Made by a program: the position numbers and the translations under genes
Shown here: positions 7,144 through 15,734 of the stretch, in pieces
Numbering within the stretch: position 1 is the first letter of the stretch
How the letters are laid out: each line of letters opens with the position of its first letter
The notes under the pieces: generated by a model
Told to the model about the DNA's origin: nothing
What the model saw: the letters and a program-made list of their open reading frames with translations, nothing else
The model's database searches: none
NCBI GenBank assembly: GCA_030591305.1
Contig: JAUVBI010000036.1
Span: 1-17,460 of the forward strand
Reading direction: 5' to 3'
From: Pseudomonadota bacterium
Lineage (GTDB): Bacteria > Pseudomonadota > Gammaproteobacteria > Pseudomonadales > Halieaceae
DNA length: 17,460 nt

Positions 7144-7150
7144 CATAATA
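7144..7150. promoter_or_regulatory. Candidate -10 element in the 50-base divergent promoter region
   Basis: The gap between the DUF1445 start (7126) and the divergent tesB start (7177) is 50 bases, so both promoters must lie in it or overlap the genes. CATAATA reads as CATAAT on the plus strand and TATTAT on the minus strand, each one mismatch from TATAAT. No good -35 box lies at the right distance for either, so this is only a candidate. On the minus strand it would give a very short leader. Confidence 0.25.
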
Positions 7151-7176
7151 GCACTCCTCAAAAGTCATGATAGTAG

Positions 7177-8037
7177 ATGCAGCCAATGTTTGACCAGTTG
7201 CTCGATGTTCTCACACCGCAATTCGTTGCTGAAGATTCATTTATAGCCTCGAATATGCACCCTAAATCACAGCGGGTATACGGTGGGCAGGTGTTGGCTC
7301 AATGCATTAGTGCAGCAGTGGCTACGGTATCTTCAGAGCGGGTTTTACACTCACAGCACGCCTATTTTTTGCGCCCTGGAAATCCTGCCAAGCCAATTCA
7401 ACTGGAGGTCGAGCGGGCCAGGGATGGTGGCAGTTTCAGCTCCAGGCGCGTTGTTGCGCTGCAGGATGGAAAGCCCATGTTGGTGAGCTCCATGTCTTTC
7501 CAGAAAGCCTCCAGGGGTGACAGCTATCAGCCCTCTGCTCCCAGCGTGCCGCAGCCAGAGGAGTTGCCCAGTGAACGCGAGCTGGGTATACAGGCGGGCA
7601 GTCTGCACGAGGACTTTATGATCACCACGGGTACAGACCTGGAATTCAGGATGGTGGAGCCCATCGACTGGGACAGCCCGACAGCGCGAGACCCCGAGTT
7701 GCAGATATGGGTGAAGACCACCGGTACAGTTCCCGGAGGAATGGTGGAGGGCAGAGGCATGCATCAGGCCCTACTGGCCTATATCTCTGACGCCTTTCTC
7801 ATTGATGTGTGCCTGATTGCCCACGGCCATTATTTTATGGACCCTCATCTACAGGTGGCCAGCCTGGATCACGCGCTGTGGTTTCACCAGGATTTTCGGG
7901 CTGATGAGTGGTTGTTACACACGGTGGAAGCCAAGCAGATTGGCGGGGGCAGGGGCCTGGCGCACGGCAGCTTCTTCACCCGGGACGGTACGCTGGTAGC
8001 GAGTACCATGCAGCAGGGCCTGATACGCTTTTGTTAG
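7177..8037 (+). CDS. tesB: Acyl-CoA thioesterase II
   Basis: This 286-residue protein has exactly the length of E. coli TesB, a double-hotdog cytoplasmic enzyme that hydrolyses medium- and long-chain acyl-CoA to free fatty acid and CoA. The first hotdog shows [11 protein letters not shown] (32-42) and [11 protein letters not shown] (58-68). The second shows AYISDAF with D205, [10 protein letters not shown] with S229, and STMQQGLIR with Q279; these occupy the Asp/Thr-or-Ser/Gln catalytic positions. No clear Shine-Dalgarno precedes the ATG at 7177 or the in-frame ATG at 7186, so the start is uncertain by three codons. It is divergent from the pxp operon and 119 bases upstream of the acyl-CoA synthetase gene. 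Confidence 0.95.
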   Translation: MQPMFDQLLDVLTPQFVAEDSFIASNMHPKSQRVYGGQVLAQCISAAVATVSSERVLHSQHAYFLRPGNPAKPIQLEVERARDGGSFSSRRVVALQDGKPMLVSSMSFQKASRGDSYQPSAPSVPQPEELPSERELGIQAGSLHEDFMITTGTDLEFRMVEPIDWDSPTARDPELQIWVKTTGTVPGGMVEGRGMHQALLAYISDAFLIDVCLIAHGHYFMDPHLQVASLDHALWFHQDFRADEWLLHTVEAKQIGGGRGLAHGSFFTRDGTLVASTMQQGLIRFC

Positions 8038-8156
8038 GGCCCGGATTGTGTATAAATGCGATCTATATCAACACACTGTACTAACTTACTGTCGCTTTGT
8101 GCTCTATGCTTCTATCATGGTGGCATAAGCAGCCATTAATAAGGACGGAGTGTTCT

Positions 8157-9701
8157 ATGCCACATCCCAGTATCACTGCAGAAACCTATCCCCATAAGCC
8201 CGCAATTATCATGGCCGATTCGGGCGAAATGGTCACCTATGCCCAATTGGATGAGCGCTCTAACCAGGCAGCTCAGTTGTTTCGTTCACTGGGCCTGAAA
8301 AAAGGCGACCACATTGGCATGATGTTAAATAACAATCGGCAATTCCTGGAAATTTGCTGGGGCGCACAACGGGCCGGTTTGATCTATACGCCTATCAGCA
8401 CTCATCTGATGTTGGATGAGACGGCCTATATCCTTAAAAATTGTGGCGCCAGATTATTTATTGCCTGCTTGCCCCTGGCCGAAGTGGCGGAGAAGATCGT
8501 TGTTGAGGGTGACACAGGTATAGAGACTTTCCTGATGGTAGATGGCATCAAACCCGGCTTTGAATCCTGGGAAGAGGCCGTTGATGCACAGCCCACCACA
8601 CGTATAGACGATGAGGCCAATGGCATGCCCATGGTCTATTCCTCGGGCACCACGGGCCAACCCAAGGGTGTGTTCATTTCCCCTGCCAGTGATGATGTGA
8701 ACGCGACCTATCCCCTTGCACTCTCTCTTGGCCCGGCTTTTGGGTTTGGTGAAGAGACGGTCTACCTGTCACCTGCTCCGCTATATCACGCTGCACCCCT
8801 GCACTACAATCTGATGAGCCTGTTTCTGGGTGGCACCGTGATTATCATGGAAAAATTTGACCCGGAGCGTGCGCTACAGCTTATTGAAGAGCACAGGGTA
8901 ACCCACAGCCAGTGGGTGCCTATCATGTTTATTCGCATGCTCAAGTTGCCGGAAGAAGTCCGCACACGCTACGATATGAGTTCCATGCAGTTTGCAATTC
9001 ATGCGGCAGCCCCCTGCCCGGTGGAGATCAAGCAGCAAATGATAGATTGGTGGGGTGAGGTTATTGTGGAGTACTACGCCGCCAGTGAAGGTATCGGCGT
9101 TACCATTATTGATTCGGCAGCCTGGCTGACTCACCGTGGCTCTGTGGGGCCGGCGATGGTGGGTGAACTGCACATTCTGGATGACGATGGCAATGAACTG
9201 CCCACTGGCGAAATCGGCACCATCTACTTCGGTGAAAATGAAAATAAGTTTGAATATCACGGTGAACCCGGTAAAACCTCCGAGGCCTATAACGACAGAG
9301 GCTGGGCAACAACCGGCGATGTCGGTTACGTCGACGAAGACGTTTTTTTATATCTCACTGACCGCAAAAACTTCATGATTATCAGCGGTGGCGTCAACAT
9401 CTACCCGCAGGAGATAGAGAACTTACTTATCACCCACGACAAGGTGGCAGACGTGGCGGTGTTTGGTGTGCCCCATCCCGAGTTTGGCGAATCGGTGCAC
9501 GCGGTAGTCGAGCCCATGAACTGGGTGGATGCCACCGATGAAGTGGCCATTGAATTGATAGAGTGGGTCAGGGAGCGCTTGTCTAGTGTGAAGGCGCCGC
9601 GGTCGCTACATTTTAATGAAAAGCTGCCCAGGATGGATAACGGTAAAATGTACAAACGCCGTTTAGTGGATGAGTATAAGGGCGGCACTCGCTCGGAATA
9701 G
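8157..9701 (+). CDS. AMP-forming acyl-CoA synthetase (FadD-like)
   Basis: This 514-residue ANL-superfamily enzyme activates a carboxylic acid to its CoA thioester via an acyl-adenylate. Motifs: phosphate-binding YSSGTTGQPKG (161-171), YYAASEG (306-312), TGD (386-388) in the GWATTGDVGY segment, the hinge DRK (402-404) followed by ISGGVNIYPQEIE, and catalytic K498 in LPRMDNGKMYKR. The ATG at 8157 is preceded by AAGGACGGAG at a good distance; a longer frame from a TTG at 8097 would add 20 residues unlike the family and is rejected. Substrate cannot be read from sequence; relatives act on fatty, aromatic or steroid side-chain acids. It follows tesB, which does the reverse chemistry, and converges on the RND operon 42 bases away without a clear terminator. 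Confidence 0.9.
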   Translation: MPHPSITAETYPHKPAIIMADSGEMVTYAQLDERSNQAAQLFRSLGLKKGDHIGMMLNNNRQFLEICWGAQRAGLIYTPISTHLMLDETAYILKNCGARLFIACLPLAEVAEKIVVEGDTGIETFLMVDGIKPGFESWEEAVDAQPTTRIDDEANGMPMVYSSGTTGQPKGVFISPASDDVNATYPLALSLGPAFGFGEETVYLSPAPLYHAAPLHYNLMSLFLGGTVIIMEKFDPERALQLIEEHRVTHSQWVPIMFIRMLKLPEEVRTRYDMSSMQFAIHAAAPCPVEIKQQMIDWWGEVIVEYYAASEGIGVTIIDSAAWLTHRGSVGPAMVGELHILDDDGNELPTGEIGTIYFGENENKFEYHGEPGKTSEAYNDRGWATTGDVGYVDEDVFLYLTDRKNFMIISGGVNIYPQEIENLLITHDKVADVAVFGVPHPEFGESVHAVVEPMNWVDATDEVAIELIEWVRERLSSVKAPRSLHFNEKLPRMDNGKMYKRRLVDEYKGGTRSE

Positions 9702-9743
9702 GTTCGGTGAAGGTAGCCCTATTACCGTGCGGGGCACCTGGGA

Positions 9744-12700
9744 TTACTGAGAGTGCACTGCCGCCTGAGCATCATGGTCTCGTTCCGGGTGTAGCGTCAG
9801 ATAAAACACCGGCACCACAAACAGCGTAAACAAAGTCCCCACCAACATTCCCGCCGTAATAACCAGACCGATGCTGTAACGGCTATTCGCCCCGGCGCCG
9901 CTGGCCATTAACAGCGGCCAAACACCCAGAACCGTAGCAAATGTCGTCATAAGAATTGGGCGCAGCCGCAATGATGCAGCTTCCAGAATTGCATCAACCC
10001 GGTTGGCGCCCTCGCGCACCAGCTGATTGGCGAAATCCACAATTAAAATGCCGTGCTTACTGATCAGGCCAATCAGGGTCAATAGCCCTATCTGGGTGTA
10101 GATATTCAGTGTGACAAAGCCCAGGGCGATGGGTACAACAGCGCCAAAAATAGAGAGCGGCACAGTAACCAATACCACCAGCGGGTCACGGAAGCTGTTA
10201 AATTGGGCCGCCAGTACAAGAAAAATAAGGATAAGAGATGTGGCGAACAGTGCAGGGAAAGATGCAGATTCCTGTACAAAACGGCGGGATCCTCCCGTGT
10301 AACCAGCCCGGAACCCCATGGGAGCTATCTCTGCCAGCTTTTCTTCCAAGAACGTCAGCCCGGTACCCAGGGTATTGGGTGGCGTCATCATTCCCTGCAA
10401 TGTTGTGCTATTCATCTGTTGGTACTGGGTGAGTTCGTTAGCCTGCACTGAGGACTCCAGTGAGATCACGGCCGACAGTGGCACCAGTTTATCGCTGGAT
10501 GTCCGCAGGTAGTATTTTTCCAGTTCTCTTTTGGTCAACCTGAAACCCTGGGCGGCCTGTGGGATCACCTTGTAACTGCGACCCTCCATGGAAAAGCGGC
10601 TGGTCTCGGCCTCTCCTAGCATTACTCCCAGGGTGCGGCCTATGGAGCGCATGGATATTCCCAGCCGGGCTGCCCTGGCCCTGTCGATATTCACTTTTAT
10701 CTCAGGCCGGGTAAATTCCAGGCTCTGGCTGATAAAGGTAAACAGGCCGGACTCGCGCGCTGCCTGCAACAATTGCTCGCCCACTTGCTCAACTTCTTCG
10801 TGTGCTGCAGTGGATGCCACTACAAAGCTTATTGGTAGCCCCGAGTTCGACCCGGGCAGGGGCGCGGAGCCAAAGGTGAAAGCCTTTACACCTGCCAGTC
10901 CATTGAGCTTTTGCTGAAACTCCACCAGCAGTTCCTGCTGGGTGCGCTCCCGTTCATCCCAGGGCTTGAGATCCAGGCCACCGATGTTGAAGTTGGGTGA
11001 ACTCACTTGCCAGGAGCGGTCGACCTCGGGAATGGTGCGCCACAATTGCACAACTTCATCGAGAAAATAATTGATGTACTGCAGATTGGCATATTGGGGA
11101 GGGCTGGTAACGACGTATATCGAGCCCTCATCTTCCTCGGGTGCCAGCTCCTGTTGGGTGATTGAAATGAGCAAAGGTAGACTGACGATAATACCGGCGC
11201 TGAACAGAAGCACCGCCCCCCTGTTTGTCAGACAGGCACTCAGAAGGTGCCTATAGACCGAAATAAGGGCTTGAAATTTCACATCCAGCCAGTCGGCAAA
11301 ACGCCCTTGGTGGTCGTGATCTTTCAAAACCCGTGAGCACATCATGGGGCTGAGAGTCAGTGCGATAATCCCGGACACGATAACAGCACCCGCCAGGGAC
11401 AGGGCAAATTCACTGAACAGGGAGCCGGTGAGCCCTCCCATAAAACTGATGGGTGCGTAGACCGCCGCCAGGGTGAGAGTCATAGCGAGGACGGGCAGGG
11501 CAACCTGCCTGGCCCCCTTCAGCGCTGCATCCATGGGAGTGGCGCCCATCTCAATGTGTCTGTGGACATTTTCCACCACCACAATGGCATCATCCACCAC
11601 CAGACCGATAGCGATAACCATGGCCAGAAGCGTGAGTAAATTGATGGAAAAATCCATGGCCAGAATAAGTGACAGTACACCTATCAGCGACAGGGGAATG
11701 GCGACCAAGGGAATAATAACGACGCGCAGAGACCCTAAAAACAGGTAGATTACCAGTATTACGATGATGCCGGCTTCAATCAGGGTGACACCGACTTGCC
11801 GCAGGGCCTCTTCAATGGCTACCGAGCCGTCTCCGTCCAGTGTCATCTGCAGGTCAGCCGGAAGAGCGGCGGCGATACGTGGCATGGCCGCTTTTACTGC
11901 CCGGGACACGTCCAGCGGGTTGGCGTCAGGTGTTGCTGTAATTGAGATGAAAATTGCATCGCGGCCGCTGGAAAAGGAACTGAACTGGGTGTTCTCCGCT
12001 GACAACTCTACATCTGCAACATCGCCCAGTCGGACACGCTCCTCTCCGCGTTGGCGAACCGTTAGTTCGGCGAAGGCCTCTGGTGTTTGCATGTCAGTCC
12101 TGGCATCCACGGTTGCCCGCACAAGTCCACCCTCGGTGGAACCGGCGGTGGAAATGTAGTTGTCGCGATTGATCGCCTCGTTGATATCTTCTGCGGTCAC
12201 GCCAAAGGCTGCCATGCGTACGGGATCCAGCCATATGCGCATGGCGAGAAATTTACCGCCTAGAATATTAGCCTTGCCAACCCCTTCAATGGTCGCCAGC
12301 TCCGGTTGCACAGCACGCACCAGGTAGTCCGCCACCTGGGGGATGCTCATTTCCTCGCTGGCAAAGGATAAATACATCAGGGCGTCGCCCCCGGAAACGG
12401 TGCTTACTTCGGGGCTTTCGATATCGCGGGGTAAATCTGAACGCGCCTCGGCCACCTTGGCAATTACCTCGGACAGTACATCGCTGCTGTTTTCGCCCAG
12501 GCGTACATGCACGGTGATGTCCGAAACCCCCGGTTTGCTGTCAGAAGTCATGTATTCGATGCCCCTGGCGCCGGCAAGGGTTATTTGCAGGGGGGTAGTA
12601 ACAAAGCCCTGCACCGTTCGGGCACTGGCGCCGGGATAGACAGTTTTTACATGAATCACGCTGTTTTCCAGCTCGGGAAACTCGCGTATCGATAAGTGGC

Positions 12701-12788
12701 TTGCGGCCTGACCGCCCAGCAGCAGGAGAAGGGCACTGATGACAATGGCCAGTACTGGTCTTTTAATGAAGATGTCGGTAAAAGACAC
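9744..12788 (-). CDS. RND efflux pump permease (HAE-1 family, MexK/MexW-like)
   Basis: This 1014-residue inner-membrane proton/drug antiporter begins MSFTDIFIKRPVLAIVISALL and carries two homologous halves, each with a membrane domain and a large periplasmic porter loop. Proton-relay residues are present: D399 and D400 in GLVVDDAIVVVENV, K911 in LTLIGLISKHGILIVDFA, R941 and T948 in LRLRPILMTT. It is slightly shorter than AcrB (1049), with a short cytoplasmic tail. The start is GTG at 12788, sharing its G with the TAG stop of the adaptor gene (TAGTG), so the two are coupled. The pump needs an outer-membrane channel such as TolC, which is not in this window. The substrate is unknown. Identity as an RND drug/solvent-type transporter is secure; a narrower subfamily name is from memory of sequence style. 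Confidence 0.95.
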   Translation of the reverse strand: MSFTDIFIKRPVLAIVISALLLLLGGQAASHLSIREFPELENSVIHVKTVYPGASARTVQGFVTTPLQITLAGARGIEYMTSDSKPGVSDITVHVRLGENSSDVLSEVIAKVAEARSDLPRDIESPEVSTVSGGDALMYLSFASEEMSIPQVADYLVRAVQPELATIEGVGKANILGGKFLAMRIWLDPVRMAAFGVTAEDINEAINRDNYISTAGSTEGGLVRATVDARTDMQTPEAFAELTVRQRGEERVRLGDVADVELSAENTQFSSFSSGRDAIFISITATPDANPLDVSRAVKAAMPRIAAALPADLQMTLDGDGSVAIEEALRQVGVTLIEAGIIVILVIYLFLGSLRVVIIPLVAIPLSLIGVLSLILAMDFSINLLTLLAMVIAIGLVVDDAIVVVENVHRHIEMGATPMDAALKGARQVALPVLAMTLTLAAVYAPISFMGGLTGSLFSEFALSLAGAVIVSGIIALTLSPMMCSRVLKDHDHQGRFADWLDVKFQALISVYRHLLSACLTNRGAVLLFSAGIIVSLPLLISITQQELAPEEDEGSIYVVTSPPQYANLQYINYFLDEVVQLWRTIPEVDRSWQVSSPNFNIGGLDLKPWDERERTQQELLVEFQQKLNGLAGVKAFTFGSAPLPGSNSGLPISFVVASTAAHEEVEQVGEQLLQAARESGLFTFISQSLEFTRPEIKVNIDRARAARLGISMRSIGRTLGVMLGEAETSRFSMEGRSYKVIPQAAQGFRLTKRELEKYYLRTSSDKLVPLSAVISLESSVQANELTQYQQMNSTTLQGMMTPPNTLGTGLTFLEEKLAEIAPMGFRAGYTGGSRRFVQESASFPALFATSLILIFLVLAAQFNSFRDPLVVLVTVPLSIFGAVVPIALGFVTLNIYTQIGLLTLIGLISKHGILIVDFANQLVREGANRVDAILEAASLRLRPILMTTFATVLGVWPLLMASGAGANSRYSIGLVITAGMLVGTLFTLFVVPVFYLTLHPERDHDAQAAVHSQ

Positions 12789-13852
12789 TAAAATTTCACG
12801 GATGCATCAATGACGATGAAGGTTCCGCGGTACAGTTTGTTTTGTCCGGCCGAAACCACTGTTTCCCCTGCCTTTACGCCATCGAGAATGGCGACGTGTC
12901 CGCCCCGTGAATCTCCGACCGTCACAATGCGCGGGGTAACCGTTAGCTTATCGGCATCCCGGTCCACCACGTAGACAATATTGCCGTGTAGAGAGTAGCT
13001 CACAGCAGTTTCGGGCACGGTAACCAGTGAGAAGGGGGTGTCCAGGTCTATGCTTAACTCGGCAAACATGCCGGGGAGCAAGCCTTTGGCGTTGGTCATC
13101 GTGGCCCGCAATAATAAGTTTCTGGTGCTGGATTCAACGCGGCTGTCCAGGGCCTGTAAGGTCGCGTGTAGATCGCGACCGGGCAGAGCGGATGACCTTA
13201 CTGTAATTTTCAGCCCCGGTCGGAGGCTGGGGTAATGTCGTTCGGGAACGGTGAAGTCAATCTCCAGTTCGGACAGGTCCTGCAAGGTAGTAATTTTTGT
13301 TCCAGGCTCTACATAATCGCCGACTTTAACGTGGATGATACCGATGGTTCCCGCAAAAGGTGCGTTGATTCGTTTGTTATCCAGGCGTGCCTCGATTTCT
13401 GCCAATTGGGCATTGGCGCTGTCCAGGCCGGCCTTGGAGCGATCGAACTGGCTCTGGGGAATAGATTTTTGCCTGACCAGTTTACGGTCGCGCTCAAAAA
13501 GTAAACGGGCCAACTCCCGGTTGGCTATCTGGCGCTTTTTGCTCGCCTGTTCGACCTGGTCATTCAGTGTTATCAGCAGGTCTCCCGCATTCACCTGGCT
13601 GCCAGAGATAACATCGATAGCAATGATCTCTCCACTTTCTTCGGAACTGAGTTCGACTCCCCTGACTGCTTTTATCGTGCCGATGGCATCCAGTCGTGTA
13701 CTCCAGGTGGCGGCCAGGGCCACTGCCGCTCCGACTGTAACCGGGGGAGGCGTGTAATTGGAGTTGCTTGAGGCGTTACTCTGATAATAATAGCCCCCTA
13801 TGGAGCCAAATATCGCCATCAGGAGGACGAAAGAAATCAAATATCCGCGCAA
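12788..13852 (-). CDS. RND efflux periplasmic adaptor (membrane fusion protein)
   Basis: This 354-residue protein has one N-terminal hydrophobic segment (about residues 4-22) and no lipobox cysteine, so it is probably anchored by an uncleaved signal segment. Domain order is that of a membrane fusion protein. A first biotinyl-lipoyl half (about 57-98, with GEIIAIDVISGSQVNAGDLLITLND) is followed by an alpha-helical hairpin rich in Arg, Gln and Glu (about 99-155). Then come the second lipoyl half (APFAGTIGIIHVKVGDYVEPGTKI) and beta-barrel and membrane-proximal domains ending KAGETVVSAGQNKLYRGTFIVI. The start is TTG at 13852. GAGAGGAGA lies about 10 bases upstream and no better start exists without losing the membrane segment. 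It bridges the permease, which overlaps it by one base, to an outer-membrane channel. No regulator gene is adjacent. Confidence 0.93.
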   Translation of the reverse strand: MRGYLISFVLLMAIFGSIGGYYYQSNASSNSNYTPPPVTVGAAVALAATWSTRLDAIGTIKAVRGVELSSEESGEIIAIDVISGSQVNAGDLLITLNDQVEQASKKRQIANRELARLLFERDRKLVRQKSIPQSQFDRSKAGLDSANAQLAEIEARLDNKRINAPFAGTIGIIHVKVGDYVEPGTKITTLQDLSELEIDFTVPERHYPSLRPGLKITVRSSALPGRDLHATLQALDSRVESSTRNLLLRATMTNAKGLLPGMFAELSIDLDTPFSLVTVPETAVSYSLHGNIVYVVDRDADKLTVTPRIVTVGDSRGGHVAILDGVKAGETVVSAGQNKLYRGTFIVIDASVKF

Positions 13853-13936
13853 AGGGCTGAATCTCCTCTCTTTATTTTTTATTGACCTGCAGGCTTGACA
13901 GGCAGCTTATCTGTTCCTGCACGCCAGTACAAATAG

Positions 13937-13966
13937 TTGGGAGTGGAGTCATACATGGATTAGAAT
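13937..13966 (+). promoter_or_regulatory. Candidate sigma-70 promoter for the patatin gene
   Basis: TTGGGA at 13937-13942 (four of six to TTGACA) and TAGAAT at 13961-13966 (five of six to TATAAT) are separated by 18 bases. The predicted transcription start, near 13973, falls inside the palindrome at 13970-13989. It is the best promoter match in the 151-base divergent region. Confidence 0.45.
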
Positions 13967-13989
13967 ACACTAATCATTGAAATGATTAG
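13958..13989. promoter_or_regulatory. Operator-like palindrome with three GATTAG half-sites
   Basis: CTAATCATT (13970-13978) and AATGATTAG (13981-13989) form a perfect inverted repeat with a 2-base centre. A further GATTAG at 13958-13963 pairs with CTAATC at 13970-13975 across 6 bases, so three alternating half-sites occur. The site overlaps the predicted -10 box and transcription start of the patatin gene, which is where a repressor would bind. It ends 14 bases before the GTG start codon. Confidence 0.5.
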
Positions 13990-14003
13990 CAGAGGTATAG
14001 CGA

Positions 14004-15668
14004 GTGAAGCGCAGTCGTAAACTCAAGAAACTACAACGTTTAATGAATAAATCCACTGATTATGCGCAGTGGTCTGAATTGGCCAAAGAGCACGATGAAT
14101 TGTCGGGGCAAAAACGCTGGCGTGACGTCGATCAAACTACCCAGTATGACTATGTGCAAATTCGTCTACGTCTGGATATGTTGCGCAGTTTACGTGCTCG
14201 GCAGGACTACCAGGGTCTGCTGTTTGCTCTCAATGAGGGTATACACGGCAATATGGGTGGGATGGGGCGCAGCAGTCTTTATCTGCGGGCGAATTTCGGT
14301 ACCAAGCGCCTGATTGAACAATATATCGATGAAATAGATGAATCCCTGAGGTTTCTGGCAGAGCTGAAAGCCGATGAAATCAGCCCCCAGCAGAAGCTCG
14401 ATTTTTTCTACCGGGCCAATATTTGCTATGGCCGTTCCGCCCTGATGTTAAGCGGTGGAGGCGTGCTGGGTTTTTATCATCTGGGCGTTGTAAAGGCGCT
14501 GATGGCAGAAAAGCTTATGCCCAGGGTCATTTCGGGGTCCAGTGCGGGCTCCATGATTGCCGGTATGCTTGGAACCCATACTGATACAGAGTTAGAGTTT
14601 TTCTTTGACCCCGCCAACATCCATTTTGAGGCGGAAAAGGAAGCAAATGTCTTTTCCAAGATGTTTTTTGGTGCCAACCCCCAGGTCGATGTGCATGACC
14701 TGGAGAATATTATTGCCCGCCTGGTACCTGATATGACCTTCCAGGAGGCCTACGAAAAGACCGGTCGTCAAATCAATATTACTGTCGCACCTGCCGAGGC
14801 CCACCAGACTTCCCGTTTGTTGAATGCCATAACATCACCCAATGTTTATATTCGCTCTGCGGTTATCGCATCTTGCGCGGTTCCCGGGGTATTTCCCTCG
14901 GTTATGCTTATGGCGAAAAATTCCCACGGTGAGGCGCAACCCTATTTGCCATCGCGCAAGTGGGTAGATGGCTCTATTGCAGATGACCTGCCGGCTAAGC
15001 GCCTGTCTCGCTTGTTCAGTACCAACCACTATATTGTCAGCATGGTCAATCCTATCGCCATACCTTTTCTGCGAAATGGTGGCGAACCCAACAGGCTGAC
15101 TGCTGCCCTGGGTGGCCTGGGCATAGGTGTGGGGCGTGAACTTTTGAATTTTTACCGGGGCATTGCTCAAAAGAAGGGCGACCAATGGCCGCGCTTAAAT
15201 CTTTTCCTCAATGGTGTACACAGCCTTATGGACCAGGAATACAGCGGTGATATCAATATTGTGCCAAGTTTTCGTTGGTATAACCCGCGCAAGGTGCTGT
15301 CCCATCTGTCTGAAAAGGACCTGATGGATCTAGTGGATGGTGGCGAACACTCAGCTTTTCCCAACATTGAGGCAATTAGAACCTGTACGAAAATTAGTCG
15401 CACCATGGAAGAGATCTTGCACCGATTTGAATACGGTGACTTGCGTCCGGATACATCGGTGCATCGCCCGCGGGCCTCTCGCCGTCGCCCACCTGCAACC
15501 CTGGCCGACAGGGAGAGAATGGCAAAGCAGCTGTCTCTGGACGGTGTAAACAGGGAGACCGGTGTTAAGAAAACGCAATCGGGTTCAAGGAAAAAGTCTG
15601 CAGCGAGGAAATCACCCAGGGCTGTGAAAAAACCTGCTAAAGCAGAGCGGGCCGTAAAGGCGGCCTAA
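14004..15668 (+). CDS. Patatin-like phospholipase/lipase with N-terminal DUF3336 and basic C-terminal tail
   Basis: This 554-residue protein has an N-terminal DUF3336 region (about 1-140, with a basic KRSRKLKKL start and DYAQWSELAKEHDELSGQKRWR). A patatin domain follows (about 145-335): oxyanion-hole SGGGVLGFYHLGV (150-162), nucleophile S180 in GSSAG, and catalytic D322 in VDGSIADDLP. This pairing is that of yeast triacylglycerol lipases Tgl3/4/5 and their bacterial relatives, which hydrolyse ester bonds in triacylglycerol or phospholipid. Residues about 486-554 are a basic, low-complexity tail rich in Lys, Arg, Ala and Pro, like histone H1 tails. There is no signal peptide. The start is GTG at 14004 with AGAGG about eight bases upstream. 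It is a single-gene unit with its own promoter and terminator. The actual lipid substrate is unknown. Confidence 0.9.
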   Translation: MKRSRKLKKLQRLMNKSTDYAQWSELAKEHDELSGQKRWRDVDQTTQYDYVQIRLRLDMLRSLRARQDYQGLLFALNEGIHGNMGGMGRSSLYLRANFGTKRLIEQYIDEIDESLRFLAELKADEISPQQKLDFFYRANICYGRSALMLSGGGVLGFYHLGVVKALMAEKLMPRVISGSSAGSMIAGMLGTHTDTELEFFFDPANIHFEAEKEANVFSKMFFGANPQVDVHDLENIIARLVPDMTFQEAYEKTGRQINITVAPAEAHQTSRLLNAITSPNVYIRSAVIASCAVPGVFPSVMLMAKNSHGEAQPYLPSRKWVDGSIADDLPAKRLSRLFSTNHYIVSMVNPIAIPFLRNGGEPNRLTAALGGLGIGVGRELLNFYRGIAQKKGDQWPRLNLFLNGVHSLMDQEYSGDINIVPSFRWYNPRKVLSHLSEKDLMDLVDGGEHSAFPNIEAIRTCTKISRTMEEILHRFEYGDLRPDTSVHRPRASRRRPPATLADRERMAKQLSLDGVNRETGVKKTQSGSRKKSAARKSPRAVKKPAKAERAVKAA

Positions 15669-15672
15669 ATCC

Positions 15673-15706
15673 TTTAAAAAGGGGGCGGAAAGCCCCTCTT
15701 TTTAAA
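15673..15706. terminator. Bidirectional rho-independent terminator between patatin and thiolase genes
   Basis: TTTAAAAAGGGGGC at 15673-15686 pairs with GCCCC-T-CTTTTTAAA at 15692-15706, leaving a 5-base loop and one bulged T. Five G-C pairs sit at the top and an A/T run on each side gives a U-tract whichever strand is transcribed. It begins four bases after the patatin stop and lies about 29 bases past the thiolase stop, so it should serve both convergent genes. Confidence 0.88.
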
Positions 15707-15734
15707 CTTGGAACCTGTGACTGCTTCGATATGG

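Noticed and set aside
8097..8156. TTG start giving a 20-residue extension of the acyl-CoA synthetase
   Set aside because: The ATG at 8157 has a strong AAGGACGGAG upstream, and the family N-terminus fits that start.
9727..9737. Small GTGC-GGG-GCAC hairpin between the convergent acyl-CoA synthetase and RND genes
   Set aside because: A 4-base stem without a T-run is too weak to call a terminator.
13884..13906. Imperfect palindrome around CCTGCAGG and TTGACAGG upstream of the RND adaptor
   Set aside because: The arms pair poorly, and the perfect TTGACA has no -10 box at 16-18 bases on the plus strand, so no promoter or operator is claimed.
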